Part shown: positions 60,401 through 63,079 of the stretch, one piece after another | Numbering within the stretch: the first letter of the stretch is position 1 | Layout: each line of letters opens with the position of its first letter | DNA from: Actinernus sp. WN-2022 | Taxonomy: Eukaryota > Cnidaria > Anthozoa > Actiniaria > Actinernidae | DNA: 64,000 nucleotides | Direction of reading: 5' to 3' | Assembly (NCBI GenBank): GCA_030867875.1 | Contig: JAOWCC010000019.1 | Location: forward strand, 33,151,976-33,215,975 | Program-made: the position numbers and the translations under genes | The notes under the pieces: generated by a model | The model's database searches: none | What the model was told of the DNA's origin: nothing | What the model saw: the letters and a program-made list of their open reading frames with translations, nothing else

Positions 60401-62292
60401 TCAGCTGACCAATCAGAGAGAATGTTACTGTAGCTTGCGGGAGAAACCCAGTGGTATTTTTAGAAAACACGACATCACAGGTGTAATTATGTAATTATGT
60501 GCTTGCCTAAATATTCAAAGGTCATACGTATATGGTTTTAATTATCCCACATGGAAGACGGCGGTGTAAGGAATCAAGAGGGGTGCATCGCGCACTGATA
60601 AGTTAACAGAGGGCGCAGGGTTAGACGACCTAGTACTCACCCAGTACTCACTCTAACCCGATGCAGTCATATCTCCTCGCCAGCGCGCATGCCTCTCCTT
60701 AGTTTCCCTCTTGCATGGTGAATGAGGGAGATTTAGTGAAAGTATGCATGCTGATGAAGGATATTCGAGATTAAATGTCCCTGAACAAACAAAGGAAAGC
60801 GAGGGGATCATGGTATTACTGTAGTTATTACGCGAATCACTACTTAGTAACCTCCGATTTGACCTTATATGGTAAACACGTCACAGTTGAATAATAATAA
60901 TAATAAGTATTGACCTGTTCGACGTGCTTTTCGCCCATGAGTTCTACCAAAGCGTTTCTCATCACGCCCGAGCCTTGTTTCCTAGCGTAGAACAGAGGCG
61001 TGTGACCGTCATTATCAGGCTCATCCAACGCTGCACCGAACTTGGCCAGTAGGCGCAACATGGCCACGTTCTCGGACGAGCCGTACTGCGAAAAACACGA
61101 GAACAACGTACCGTTACTGGAACAAAACATTGTCTATTGTCCTAGCTGGTATAACACACGACAGAGATATACCACATAAAAGGCTGACAGAGGAGATTTC
61201 GTTTAAGTGGGAAAATTACGGTAACGAGTTCGAGTATGGCTAGGGACCACTCATTCTTTAGCAGGGATGGGGGTGTCACTAATTTGGGGAGGGTCACCAA
61301 TATCCAAGCCCCTACATGAAGAACTCTGAATTTCTAACGGGATCTGAAACAACCATAGGGGCTGATCAAAGCCAGGACCCGGCTAATCCACATATTTAAT
61401 TGGAATTTAGCGTGTTGGTTTTTGTGGAAGGAGGAAAACCGGAGATTCCGGAGAAAACCCTCGGAGCAAGGGCGAGATACCAACAAACCCAACTCACATA
61501 TGGCGCAGCGTCCGGGAATCGAACCTGGGCCACAGAGGTGAGAGGCGAAACACTTAACCACTGTGCCACCCCGGATCCCCACTACGAAACATCAATGGTC
61601 AGGCCTCTTCTTTTATTAGAGCTTGGCATTCAGATGTAGAGTAAATTATCATATTAACAAGGGCGTACAATTAACAACCAGTCTCCGTGTAACAAACTTA
61701 TCACATTTTTATCAGTAGAAACTAGTTATCCAGTGCGCGATTCTAACTAACTGCGAGCCACCATCTGTACATGGCATCAAACGCTACATACCTCTCTGTT
61801 TTGTACACAGTGGTGAATAACAGTTTTGCCAACATTATCTTTGGCCTTCATGTTCACTGTGGTTTTAGTTGTGGTCCACTTGGAGCGATCAGCCACTCCG
61901 TGTAGGATCACCTTGACCATGTCCTGTAAGTTGGCCCTTACTAGCTCCATGAGCACAGTTCTACCGTTACCCTGAGAAACACAACAATTGAACGAAGATA
62001 TGGTTATAAAATTAAACGAACAACTGAATATTCAAGAGGCACTAACAATTATCATCATCACCATTGTTCCATTTACTTTTTTTTGTTCTAGCAATTTTTG
62101 AAATAAATATAATTATACTCTACCTTAGGGAAGTTAACGTTTGCTCCATTGTCCAACAGCAAAAATACTATCTGCTCATTGTTGTTGACGGCTGCCTCTA
62201 TAAGGATGGTAGTCGAATCCTCTTTGGGTTCGTCAGCCATTTCAACCCTGTAGCGAACATCCAGCGTCTTTGGCTTGGCATCAACTAAGAGT
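27336..62292 (-). CDS. Ankyrin-WGR poly(ADP-ribose) polymerase, catalytic part not seen
   Basis: Ten exons on the minus strand join in matching phase: 62292-62124, 61971-61792, 61085-60915, 45866-45679, 44899-44794, 43345-43176, 36622-36466, 33596-33466, 28335-28127, 27446-27336. Domain order is ankyrin repeats (exons 1-3), acidic linker (4), WGR domain (5-6), PARP regulatory helical domain (7-10). PARPs with WGR and regulatory domains transfer ADP-ribose from NAD+ to proteins, usually in DNA damage responses. The ankyrin-WGR order resembles C. elegans PME-5. The 5' start lies beyond the window or was not found. The catalytic domain should begin just after exon 10 but is missing: the N gap starts 60 bp further on. 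Introns reach 15 kb and are full of repeats and other genes. Confidence 0.85.
28127..28335 (-). CDS. PARP gene exon, regulatory domain
   Basis: The acceptor AGCAATAG at 28336-28337 keeps phase (AA+C, then FSYFDSYCQQIADLSNTYYM). It continues LLPMSNYTYEKIKPMNEESK and the helical SALEALSTLSDLAFASRVL. The I.DLSN.YY.L.P motif matches the regulatory domain of PARP1-3. Donor GTTAGT. An alternative acceptor 18 bp upstream would break the frame. Phase 2 in, phase 1 out. Confidence 0.9.
28641..29539. mobile_element. 0.9 kb element with TTA target duplication
   Basis: Ends: GGGAAGGTCC then TTTTTTATTGGG on the left, and CCCTAATAAAAAAACGTACC then TTCCC on the right, inverted to each other. TTA flanks both (28638-28640, 29540-29542). 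GGAGGGTCA recurs near both ends, and a long G run (about 28668-28697) follows the left end. The same terminus, GGGAAGGTACGTTTTT, occurs in the element at 38715-39021. Probably a Harbinger/ISL2EU-type non-autonomous element. Confidence 0.75.
29545..30610. other. PARP intron, no gene seen
   Basis: No coding region supported. The phrase ACCTCCTCAAACTTGTCCTC occurs at about 30067 and again at about 30336, followed by CCCTTC(C/A), a direct repeat about 270 bp apart. Confidence 0.4.
30615..32355. repeat. Inverted repeat, 145 bp arms around a 1.45 kb centre
   Basis: 30615-30758 and 32210-32355 are inverted copies, sharing CCAATATGGCGGCCGCTTCG, TTGTCATTCGATCCCAAGTC and CAGAAACCAGGGGTTTTCGT. The right arm has an expanded CCCCCTCCCC tract. 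The centre holds short open frames (30923-31195, 31874-32146) without recognisable domains. It also holds two diverged copies of TCTAGAAAACCTCTGGAA (about 31719 and 31958). It may be a fold-back element or a local inverted duplication. Confidence 0.7.
33030..33345. repeat. Dispersed repeat, inverted copy of 46835-47170
   Basis: Reverse-complement similarity to 46835-47170 runs through GACGTCATAAGATGAATCAA, CTGCTCCTGCCTCTCAAAGA and AAATAGAATTTGGGG, with small indels. It sits in the PARP intron close to the exon at 33466. No coding capacity. Confidence 0.75.
33466..33596 (-). CDS. PARP gene exon, regulatory domain
   Basis: Acceptor CATTTCATAG, donor GTAAGA. Reads TDQEWLRKSIHKLRDFNLDS and DYMPFGRLSMDTINKARDVL. 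The MP.G.LS...I..A..VL pattern is the signature of the PARP regulatory helical domain. Phase 0 in, phase 2 out. Confidence 0.9.
33783..34215. repeat. 75 bp tandem array, about 6 copies
   Basis: Units read CTAGCACTAGGGCTATCTTC, ATTGTATTGTAATCCCTCGA, GACTATTTTGCATATCAACA, ACAATGC(A/T)GCTGGTC. The unit is a multiple of three, so open frames cross it on both strands; these are not genes. Confidence 0.92.
34354..34530 (+). mobile_element. tRNA-Ser-like SINE or tRNA pseudogene
   Basis: The head has an A box GTGGCCGAGTGGTTAACACG and a B box GAGTTCCATTCC and resembles tRNA-Ser. The anticodon stem pairs poorly and the variable arm is too short, so it is not a working tRNA. The tail GCCAGTTGATTTGTCTCC and AAAACTATTGGGTCACC may be a SINE body. 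Confidence 0.45.
34723..35095. repeat. 121 bp tandem array, 3 copies
   Basis: Three units contain TAGTATAGAGAGCAGTAAAT, AATGCTACCATGT(T/C)AAAGAG and ATGGTACTAAGTTATTGAGA. Divergence grows toward the third copy. No coding potential. Confidence 0.9.
35520..36279. repeat. 36 bp satellite, about 21 copies
   Basis: The unit GACGTTTGGGGCTAGCCCCT then CCCACTTTGTATGATT contains the palindrome GGGGCTAGCCCC. The period is a multiple of three and units lack stops in two minus-strand frames, producing frames of 317 and 258 codons with 12-residue repeats. Variants such as GACGCTTGGAGC recur as blocks (about 35591 and 35701), which shows higher-order duplication. Not a gene. Confidence 0.95.
36466..36622 (-). 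CDS. PARP gene exon, WGR end to regulatory domain
   Basis: The acceptor ATATTTAG at 36623-36624 was chosen over a later AG because it keeps phase: AA+C gives Asn, then FKKMPKKYALVLPERNPEF. It continues PPSRLPHELQELMKTI into the first helix of the PARP regulatory domain. Donor GTATGT. Phase 2 in, phase 0 out. Confidence 0.85.
36840..37055. repeat. Irregular GTGTCACGCCAATATAT array
   Basis: About nine imperfect units of (A)GTGTCA(C/T)GCCAATATAT. The array resumes at 38463-38515 (TAGTGTCACGCCAAGATGTA), so the 1.4 kb between (about 37056-38462) was probably inserted into it. Confidence 0.75.
37488..38365. mobile_element. Inverted-repeat element with ACGTCTGAATCC arms
   Basis: About 100 bp arms at 37488-37585 and 38262-38365 are inverted copies, sharing AGCCGTCTCCTC(T/C)GGTTCGT, ACGTCTGAATCCAATAGCCG and CCAGTGACGTCA. 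The centre has no recognised gene. The phrase CGAGAGAGACGTCTG is shared with the fold-back at 45397-45592, so the two may be related. Confidence 0.65.
38715..39021. mobile_element. 307 bp MITE with TAA target duplication
   Basis: The inverted ends share AAGG, ACGTTTTTAATGAGGGGG and GTGGG with the complement ending CGTACCTTCCC. TAA flanks both (38712-38714, 39022-39024). GGATGACCCTCC-like words recur inside. The terminus is closely related to that of 28641-29539. Confidence 0.8.
39083..39205 (+). repeat. Dispersed direct repeat with TATA box, copy 1
   Basis: Nearly identical to 42420-42545 through ATTCAAAGTCAATTTGAATA, GGAATTAATTAATGAGAGTA, TAAAAG and CAATGCTCTCTATAGGTGTT. A TATAAAAG box followed about 25 bp later by a plausible start region resembles a retrotransposon LTR promoter, but no TG...CA borders were found. 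Confidence 0.6.
39210..39830. other. PARP intron, no gene seen
   Basis: Short open frames on both strands have no domains. The region may be the remainder of the repeat that starts at 39083, since it follows that copy without a clear border. Confidence 0.3.
39835..40312. repeat. 69 bp tandem array, interrupted
   Basis: Units read AATCTGCCTGTGGGGCAGTC, ATTGTTTATGCCTGTGTGG, (C/T)TAAAGAATATACGCTTGTG, AGGCGAAAGG. They are regular from about 40080 and more diverged before. The array continues at 41699-41870, so the element between them inserted into the array. The period is a multiple of three, giving a spurious open frame at 40062-40271. Confidence 0.85.
40347..40699. repeat. 10 bp array GTCGGTAAGT in the Mutator-like element
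   Basis: About 35 units of G(T)(C/T)GGTAAGTG, changing to GTCGGTAAGCT near 40615. Both frames of up to 179 codons on the minus strand come from this array (LPTTYRPLT-type repeats) and are not genes. Confidence 0.9.
41523..41640. repeat. 10 bp array GTCGGTAAGCT near the right end
   Basis: About 12 units in the same direction as the left array, closed by the inverted terminus CCGACCACTTACCGACAAC. It is the second half of the subterminal design of this element. Confidence 0.88.
41699..41870. repeat. Continuation of the 69 bp array
   Basis: TGTGTGGCTGAAGAATATAC, GAGGCGAAAGGAATCTGCCT and GTGGGGCAGTCATTGTATAT resume immediately after the 9 bp duplication, then become degenerate. Confidence 0.8.
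42362..42655. repeat. Local direct duplication, copies 226 bp apart
   Basis: GGTCGGAGTTGCACCCCATA, CCTCATTAATGACAATGTAC and TAGGCGGA(A/C)TAATACACTA occur at 42362-42427 and again at 42588-42655. The second TATA-box repeat copy (42420-42545) lies between. Confidence 0.8.
42420..42545 (+). repeat. Dispersed direct repeat with TATA box, copy 2
   Basis: Matches 39083-39205 with only scattered differences, in the same orientation, 3.3 kb away. The pair brackets the 69 bp array and the Mutator-like element. Confidence 0.6.
43176..43345 (-). CDS. PARP gene exon, second half of WGR domain
   Basis: Acceptor CCCCCTCCAG, donor GTAAGA. Reads VIHEKGKNLWVLLNRWGRIG, then GEPKEAADEFKKIFKSKTGN and EWDNKD. 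It contains the eponymous W-G-R triplet (RWGRIGDMGQ) and the F...F..KTGN.W end. Phase 0 in, phase 2 out. Confidence 0.9.
43375..43660. mobile_element. Palindromic repeat, GCAAGCGCAAGC type
   Basis: Repeated (A)GCAAGCGCAA(A/G)CGCAAGC words in both directions, bounded by GTTCACACGT on the left and GCATGTGAACCGGCC on the right, suggest a hairpin MITE. It lies just upstream of the PARP exon at 43345 and its left border sits in the intron splice region. Confidence 0.5.
43790..43990. repeat. Dispersed repeat, family with 35395 and 47275
   Basis: Shares CAGATTTTCGAAAA, TTCTTACGTT(T/C)GCG and ACGTGCA(A/C)... blocks with 47275-47480, and its first part with 35395-35470 (GAGTTCCGTTCAGGCCGAAC in two of the three). 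Non-coding. Confidence 0.6.
44280..44780 (-). pseudogene. LINE 3' fragment, minus strand
   Basis: The minus strand reads CPCFRLNNKKLLQSSLRFS, then FTGAKTWNYISDEYKVMSKS and SFRKAIESDLLQLY before a stop: the C-terminal tail of a LINE reverse transcriptase. The 3' end is a GTT repeat (complement of ACAACAACAACAA at about 44264-44276). It is 5'-truncated and lies 14 bp from the PARP WGR exon. Confidence 0.6.
44794..44899 (-). CDS. PARP gene exon, first half of WGR domain
   Basis: Acceptor CGTCTGCAG, donor GTAACC. Reads EVYMDPDTGIPYDILMTKVD and VRFGLYGLNNFYKMQ. The Y...L...D...N.FY.MQ pattern is the start of a WGR fold as in PARP1/2/3. Phase 2 in, phase 0 out. Confidence 0.8.
44980..45330 (+). 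repeat. Dispersed repeat, same family as 3300-3560
   Basis: Matches 3300-3560 and contains an internal tandem duplication of about 75 bp: AGCCTTTCCCATGGGATCAC through CACGTGACTGTT occurs twice (about 45158-45230 and 45231-45305). Confidence 0.75.
45397..45592. mobile_element. Fold-back MITE, nearly perfect palindrome
   Basis: Arms 45397-45482 and 45502-45592 share CCATACTGATGACGTAGCAC, GGCCAGGATCTGGT and GTTATTTGATTGGCT. The loop is about 19 bp. It lies in the intron just downstream of the PARP linker exon at 45679-45866. A transcript would form a long hairpin. Confidence 0.8.
45679..45866 (-). CDS. PARP gene exon, acidic linker
   Basis: Acceptor TGCCGTTGCAG, donor GTACGA. Reads ETEEPMEHEFAAPFDTFWEG, PEPDVDADAAAMLAEAKTGD and PAANRDKTG, an acidic, probably unstructured stretch in front of the WGR domain. 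Phase 0 in, phase 2 out; the split codon GG+A joins to EVYMDPDTG in the next exon. Confidence 0.7.
46029..46350. repeat. 30 bp tandem array, about 11 copies
   Basis: Units of TCATAAGCCTATTTCATGAG then CTATGATTGG are almost identical (single changes TACGATTGG and AAGCTTATT), so the array is recent. Confidence 0.95.
46835..47170. repeat. Dispersed repeat, inverted copy of 33030-33345
   Basis: See the copy at 33030. This copy has an extra tandem-like stretch near 46920-46965 (CAACTCTCTGAATTTCAACTCTG). Confidence 0.75.
47275..47480. repeat. Dispersed repeat, family with 35395 and 43790
   Basis: Contains GAGTTCCGTTCAGGCCGAAC and TACTTTCTTACGTTCGCGTT and parallels 43790-43990. No coding region. 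Confidence 0.6.
47482..47854. mobile_element. MITE with ATGTTACACG ends
   Basis: The left end ATGTTACACGAGACAACTTT pairs with the right end TCGTTGCGTGTAACAT. Inside lies a second inverted unit around AACTTGCAACA(T) (about 47658-47760), with another GTGTTACACGAAGCAACTCC terminus near 47659. This suggests one copy inserted in or fused with another. Non-autonomous. Confidence 0.65.
47950..48152 (+). mobile_element. SINE copy 1, head truncated
   Basis: Same family as 61336-61582, with the words ACTCGCCCTTGCTCCGAGGG, AACCAACACGCTAAATTCCA and GGCTTTGATCAGCCCC. Only the last part of the tRNA-like head (CCCGGACGCGACGCCA) remains. Confidence 0.8.
48290..48725 (+). pseudogene. LINE 3' fragment
   Basis: Reads FGAEIWNGIPQSIKSLSKPQ, FKSKIREMLFDILQKEVDYV and SQIKCK before a stop, then a 3' UTR with CCTAGAATAGCTCTTAGTTC and a GTT repeat tail. 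It belongs to the same LINE family as 62540-63075, whose 3' UTR also has CCTAGAATAGC. Confidence 0.65.
49313..50329 (+). pseudogene. LINE ORF: 2A-like motif, PHD finger, endonuclease
   Basis: Residues 28-37 read SGDINPNPGP, close to the 2A ribosome-skipping consensus D(V/I)ExNPGP but with Asn at the Glu position. A C4HC3 PHD finger follows: C47, C50, C63, C66, H71, C74, C95, C98, with W93. The APE endonuclease starts near 156 (RVAHLNICSLRNK), with GITESHLDK, SVVYRPPD and LGDLNCDY. The frame breaks at about 50305; the conserved end (DLIITTRKDLVCK, ISDHLVY with catalytic DH) continues in the next frame to about 50560. Confidence 0.8.
50485..51000 (+). pseudogene. LINE ORF: linker between endonuclease and RT
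   Basis: Reads SSPWISRNIRLKMNRRYKLY, KKLRNEIISDIRRAKTRFFK and DYWKLLTKTTNPK, the basic linker of CR1-like elements. It ends at a TAA at 50998-51000, and RT begins in the same frame 15 bp later, so a single point mutation may have caused this stop. Confidence 0.7.
51015..52597 (+). pseudogene. LINE reverse transcriptase, frameshifted at a T run
   Basis: Motifs are NKATGPDNIPPKLLK (12), ANYRPLSIL (71), VAFVDFSKAFDCVSH (motif A, 141), TRGIPQGSVIGPTLF (motif B, 200) and YMYADDTTL (motif C, 231). The frame shifts at the T run near 52035-52045 and continues to 52597 with RQMLIDLYLKIIQPSVTYAI, PVWGG and AHRGAILWNT. The catalytic Asp residues are intact. The homopolymer break could be a real mutation or a sequencing error. 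Confidence 0.8.
52830..54343. other. Upstream region of the first GPCR, no gene seen
   Basis: No coding region supported. A 67-codon frame at 53345-53548 has no domain. The last 200 bp likely include the 5' UTR of the GPCR at 54344, but no TATA box or start site stands out. Confidence 0.3.
54344..55351 (+). CDS. Rhodopsin-class GPCR 1, intronless
   Basis: 335 residues with seven hydrophobic helices. Landmarks: GN in helix 1 (N43), D71 in VVDMM of helix 2, C96 and C179 for the extracellular disulphide, DRL at 120-122 in place of DRY, W148, P206, P261 in LNIPH in place of CWxP, and NPLVY at 303-307. A short basic tail follows. The N-terminus has possible glycosylation sites (NCS). This is a class A receptor; the ligand cannot be told from sequence, though amine/melatonin-like receptors are the broad neighbourhood. 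It lies inside the 15 kb PARP intron on the opposite strand, with AATAAA at 55516. It is paralogous to 58394-59407. Confidence 0.9.
   Translation: MTVPNNCSVDLTASSNSETITSFWLYFILSLNSIQILLVAVGNLLICWAVYKYEVLRTPANTLLVSLTVVDMMFIVVLSSCIAVDILEDAPRDDFCFIFVTFYRIIVMASIFHLSCISVDRLLAIKYPLRYKNWVTNRRAAIVAFILWIAAILIPIVEILLSPLTQTNTGDLWKVMTGCFKPNHGTKQELNLEHIIVNVLVTFVIPFLIMVISYSCIFKISRKHSKEIQPFTTIEARRKIEMKVARTVGFIVGTFLVLNIPHIGVSYYALQSHQGVSRTVLLNNLDKIILITCKFACTPAWINPLVYTLTNKEFKAAFKKIFKNILRKTCFTQSI
55352..56300. other. Between genes, no coding region seen
   Basis: 3' flank of GPCR 1 with a polyadenylation signal near 55516. The rest is AT-rich DNA without supported features; a small direct repeat CATGTAAAGC occurs near 56140. 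Confidence 0.35.
56309..56482 (-). CDS. Candidate signal-peptide first exon
   Basis: From ATG 56482 (or 56458) the frame reads MLFILLHLFLTSSSAKALHN then LINLLKKDIELSTRVEKMHV and FQAKFLF. This is a good signal peptide followed by an amphipathic stretch, ending at a possible GTGAGT donor at 56308. It would be exon 1 of a secreted protein on the minus strand, in the PARP intron. No second exon was identified, so this stays a candidate. Confidence 0.3.
57150..57290. mobile_element. Hairpin MITE, GGCCCGG..GTTCGAAG family
   Basis: The left end GGCCCGGCTGTTCGAAGCAA pairs with the right end TTGCTTCGAACAACCCGGCC. Inner blocks CCCAGGGTTAA and CTAACCCTGG are also palindromic. Related in terminus and GGGTTAA core to 14724-14834. 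Confidence 0.75.
58005..58304 (-). CDS. Hydrophobic ORF with internal duplication, candidate
   Basis: 99 codons, mostly hydrophobic, with about four possible membrane segments: VCDFAFSNHLFFVVVISL and its copy VCDFAFSNHLFFVVFIFL, then FIGAAVFSLLAEEG and SLAFLFLAGFLQRILISVGA. The N-terminal copy arises from a 70 bp tandem duplication at 58188-58306. It lies divergently only 90 bp from the GPCR 2 start. It may be the last exon of a membrane protein or a chance frame. Confidence 0.25.
   Translation of the reverse strand: MSVCDFAFSNHLFFVVVISLSILSVSVCDFAFSNHLFFVVFIFLLDAAWTCFIGAAVFSLLAEEGSFNFRSLAFLFLAGFLQRILISVGASLCNLAIRA
58394..59407 (+). CDS. Rhodopsin-class GPCR 2, intronless paralogue
   Basis: 337 residues. 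N40, D68 (IADMM), C93 and C175, DRL 117-119, W145, P203, P258 (YSPLY), NPVVY 298-302. Long stretches are the same as in GPCR 1, such as WAVYKYE.LRTPANTLLVSL and FHLSCISVDRLLAIKYPLRY. A local tandem duplication on the same strand is therefore likely, with divergence concentrated in the extracellular ends, helix 4-5 and helix 6-7. It starts at the first Met; MM gives two adjacent choices. Class A receptor, ligand unknown, nested in the PARP intron. Confidence 0.9.
   Translation: MMTSPRSNLNCSKTLDGKEAMKVATLVLSSIEIPLTAIGNMLICWAVYKYEHLRTPANTLLVSLSIADMMYVVVFATNIALLLFEDMESDDFCLFYSTMYSLPCVLTIFHLSCISVDRLLAIKYPLRYMYWVTNRRAAIVAAILWIMSLLYSTEKWFVKMSDERGVAFWKLMSRCFKPEHNITAAHGRTVIVIIHLLIGYLIPCLIMLTSYAIIFKISRQQFKQLHPITNTQARRKVEMKAARTIVVVLGSFLILYSPLYIFVLVHVIDQDGPPRECDFKIRKIEPLTLFASLAAWINPVVYALTNQEFKEAFRKIFRNISGKLRLEKCCTGHDIQG
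59606..60245. repeat. Direct duplication downstream of GPCR 2
   Basis: 59606-59765 and 60024-60240 are related copies, sharing AAAGTTTTAAACATACAGAT, TTTGCCGTTCTGTC and CGACGTGGAATTTTCTGT. The second copy has gained TATATTTGTA repeats (about 60148-60202), which produce a spurious Ile/Cys/Tyr-rich frame. AATAAA in the first copy (59685) may be the GPCR 2 polyadenylation signal. Confidence 0.75.
60698..60820 (+). repeat. Dispersed repeat, inverted copy of 2790-2912
   Basis: Described at 2790. This copy ends about 95 bp from the PARP ankyrin exon at 60915, in its intron. Confidence 0.8.
60915..61085 (-). CDS. PARP gene exon, ankyrin repeats
   Basis: Acceptor TTTTTCGCAG, donor GTCAAT (weak but GT). 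57 codons: YGSSENVAMLRLLAKFGAAL, then DEPDNDGHTPLFYARKQGS with the classical D.DGHTPL.YA ankyrin motif, ending in GEKHVEQ. Phase 0 on both sides. The next exon is 15 kb away at 45866. Confidence 0.8.
61336..61582 (-). mobile_element. SINE copy 2 with complete tRNA-like head
   Basis: Read on the minus strand: a head with A box GGTGGCACAGTGGTTAAGTG and B box CCAGGTTCGATTCCCGG, then the body TTGGGTTTGTTGGTATCTCG, AAAACCAACACGCTAAATTC and GGCTTTGATCAGCCCC. It is the same family as 47950-48152. It lies between two PARP ankyrin exons (61085 and 61792). Confidence 0.85.
61792..61971 (-). CDS. PARP gene exon, ankyrin repeats
   Basis: Acceptor GTGTTTCTCAG, donor GTATGT. Exactly 60 codons: GNGRTVLMELVRANLQDMVK, then VNMKAKDNVGKTVIHHCVQN, with the ankyrin D..GKT.IH signature. 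Phase 0 on both sides. Confidence 0.8.
62124..62292 (-). CDS. PARP gene exon, ankyrin repeats
   Basis: Acceptor TACAATTTGCAG, donor GTAGAG. Reads LLVDAKPKTLDVRYRVEMAD then STTILIEAAVNNNEQIVFLL and DNGANVNFPK, an ankyrin helix pair with the NGANVN turn. Phase 2 in (one base completes a codon), phase 0 out. It is the first exon of the gene visible in the window. Confidence 0.75.
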
Positions 62293-62539
62293 CTGCAAAT
62301 TGTACAACACACTTTTTATATCTCATACATACATACTCTTTATTTATACACGGAGTCTCATTCATCATGAAAATTACAAAGATGCTCTTCCAGAGAGCCA
62401 TGATAAAACACTCCTGCTCGTTTTTTAACTAGTACATAAAGAGTTTCATCACTCGGTGGATCTGTAACGCGTAAACTATCGATAGGCGTCCGTGGCAATC
62501 AATTTCCAAACGAGCTCTGTTCGTTCTCCCGAAATGTTC

Positions 62540-63075
62540 ATTCAATCGATATGTAATCGGATTGGCGTGTTTGGGTAAACACGGCTGTGGACATTCTCTA
62601 TAATTGTGTGAAAGTTTGGAATAGTTTATCTCCTTCTATTCGTTCATTAAGTAAACCTTTGTTTAAAAACAAGTGTAAAATTATATTGCTGAATGTATTA
62701 GCGTCTTGCGATGATTATATTGATGTTACCCATATTATGCAGACAGTATCTAAATACTAGATATTTTGGTTTTCTCTGATTTCATTTGCTTCCTTTTCTT
62801 ATTCATCTTGATTCTCTTAGTTGTGTACGTTATTTAGTCTTATAATATTATTTACTTTAGACTAATGGCCGACCTTAAATTTTTGCACATAACAGTCAGC
62901 TCTGTTATGTAGCCGGACTCTATTGTTTATTTGTCTTTACCTACAATAATTATACACATATACCTTCCTTTCTCGTTTGCTAACTAACCCTCCACCTAGA
63001 ATAGCCTTATGTTAAATGTGGGTGGGTTAATTCTCTTCATTGAATGTAAAAATATTTAAATAAAAAAGTTTGACT
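62540..63075 (+). pseudogene. LINE 3' fragment
   Basis: Reads YNCVKVWNSLSPSIRSLSKP, LFKNKCKIILLNVLASCDDY and a stop, then a 3' UTR with CACCTAGAATAGCCTTATGT and an AATAAA-like end. Same family as 48290-48725. It lies upstream of the first visible PARP exon. Confidence 0.65.
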
Positions 63076-63079
63076 GAAT

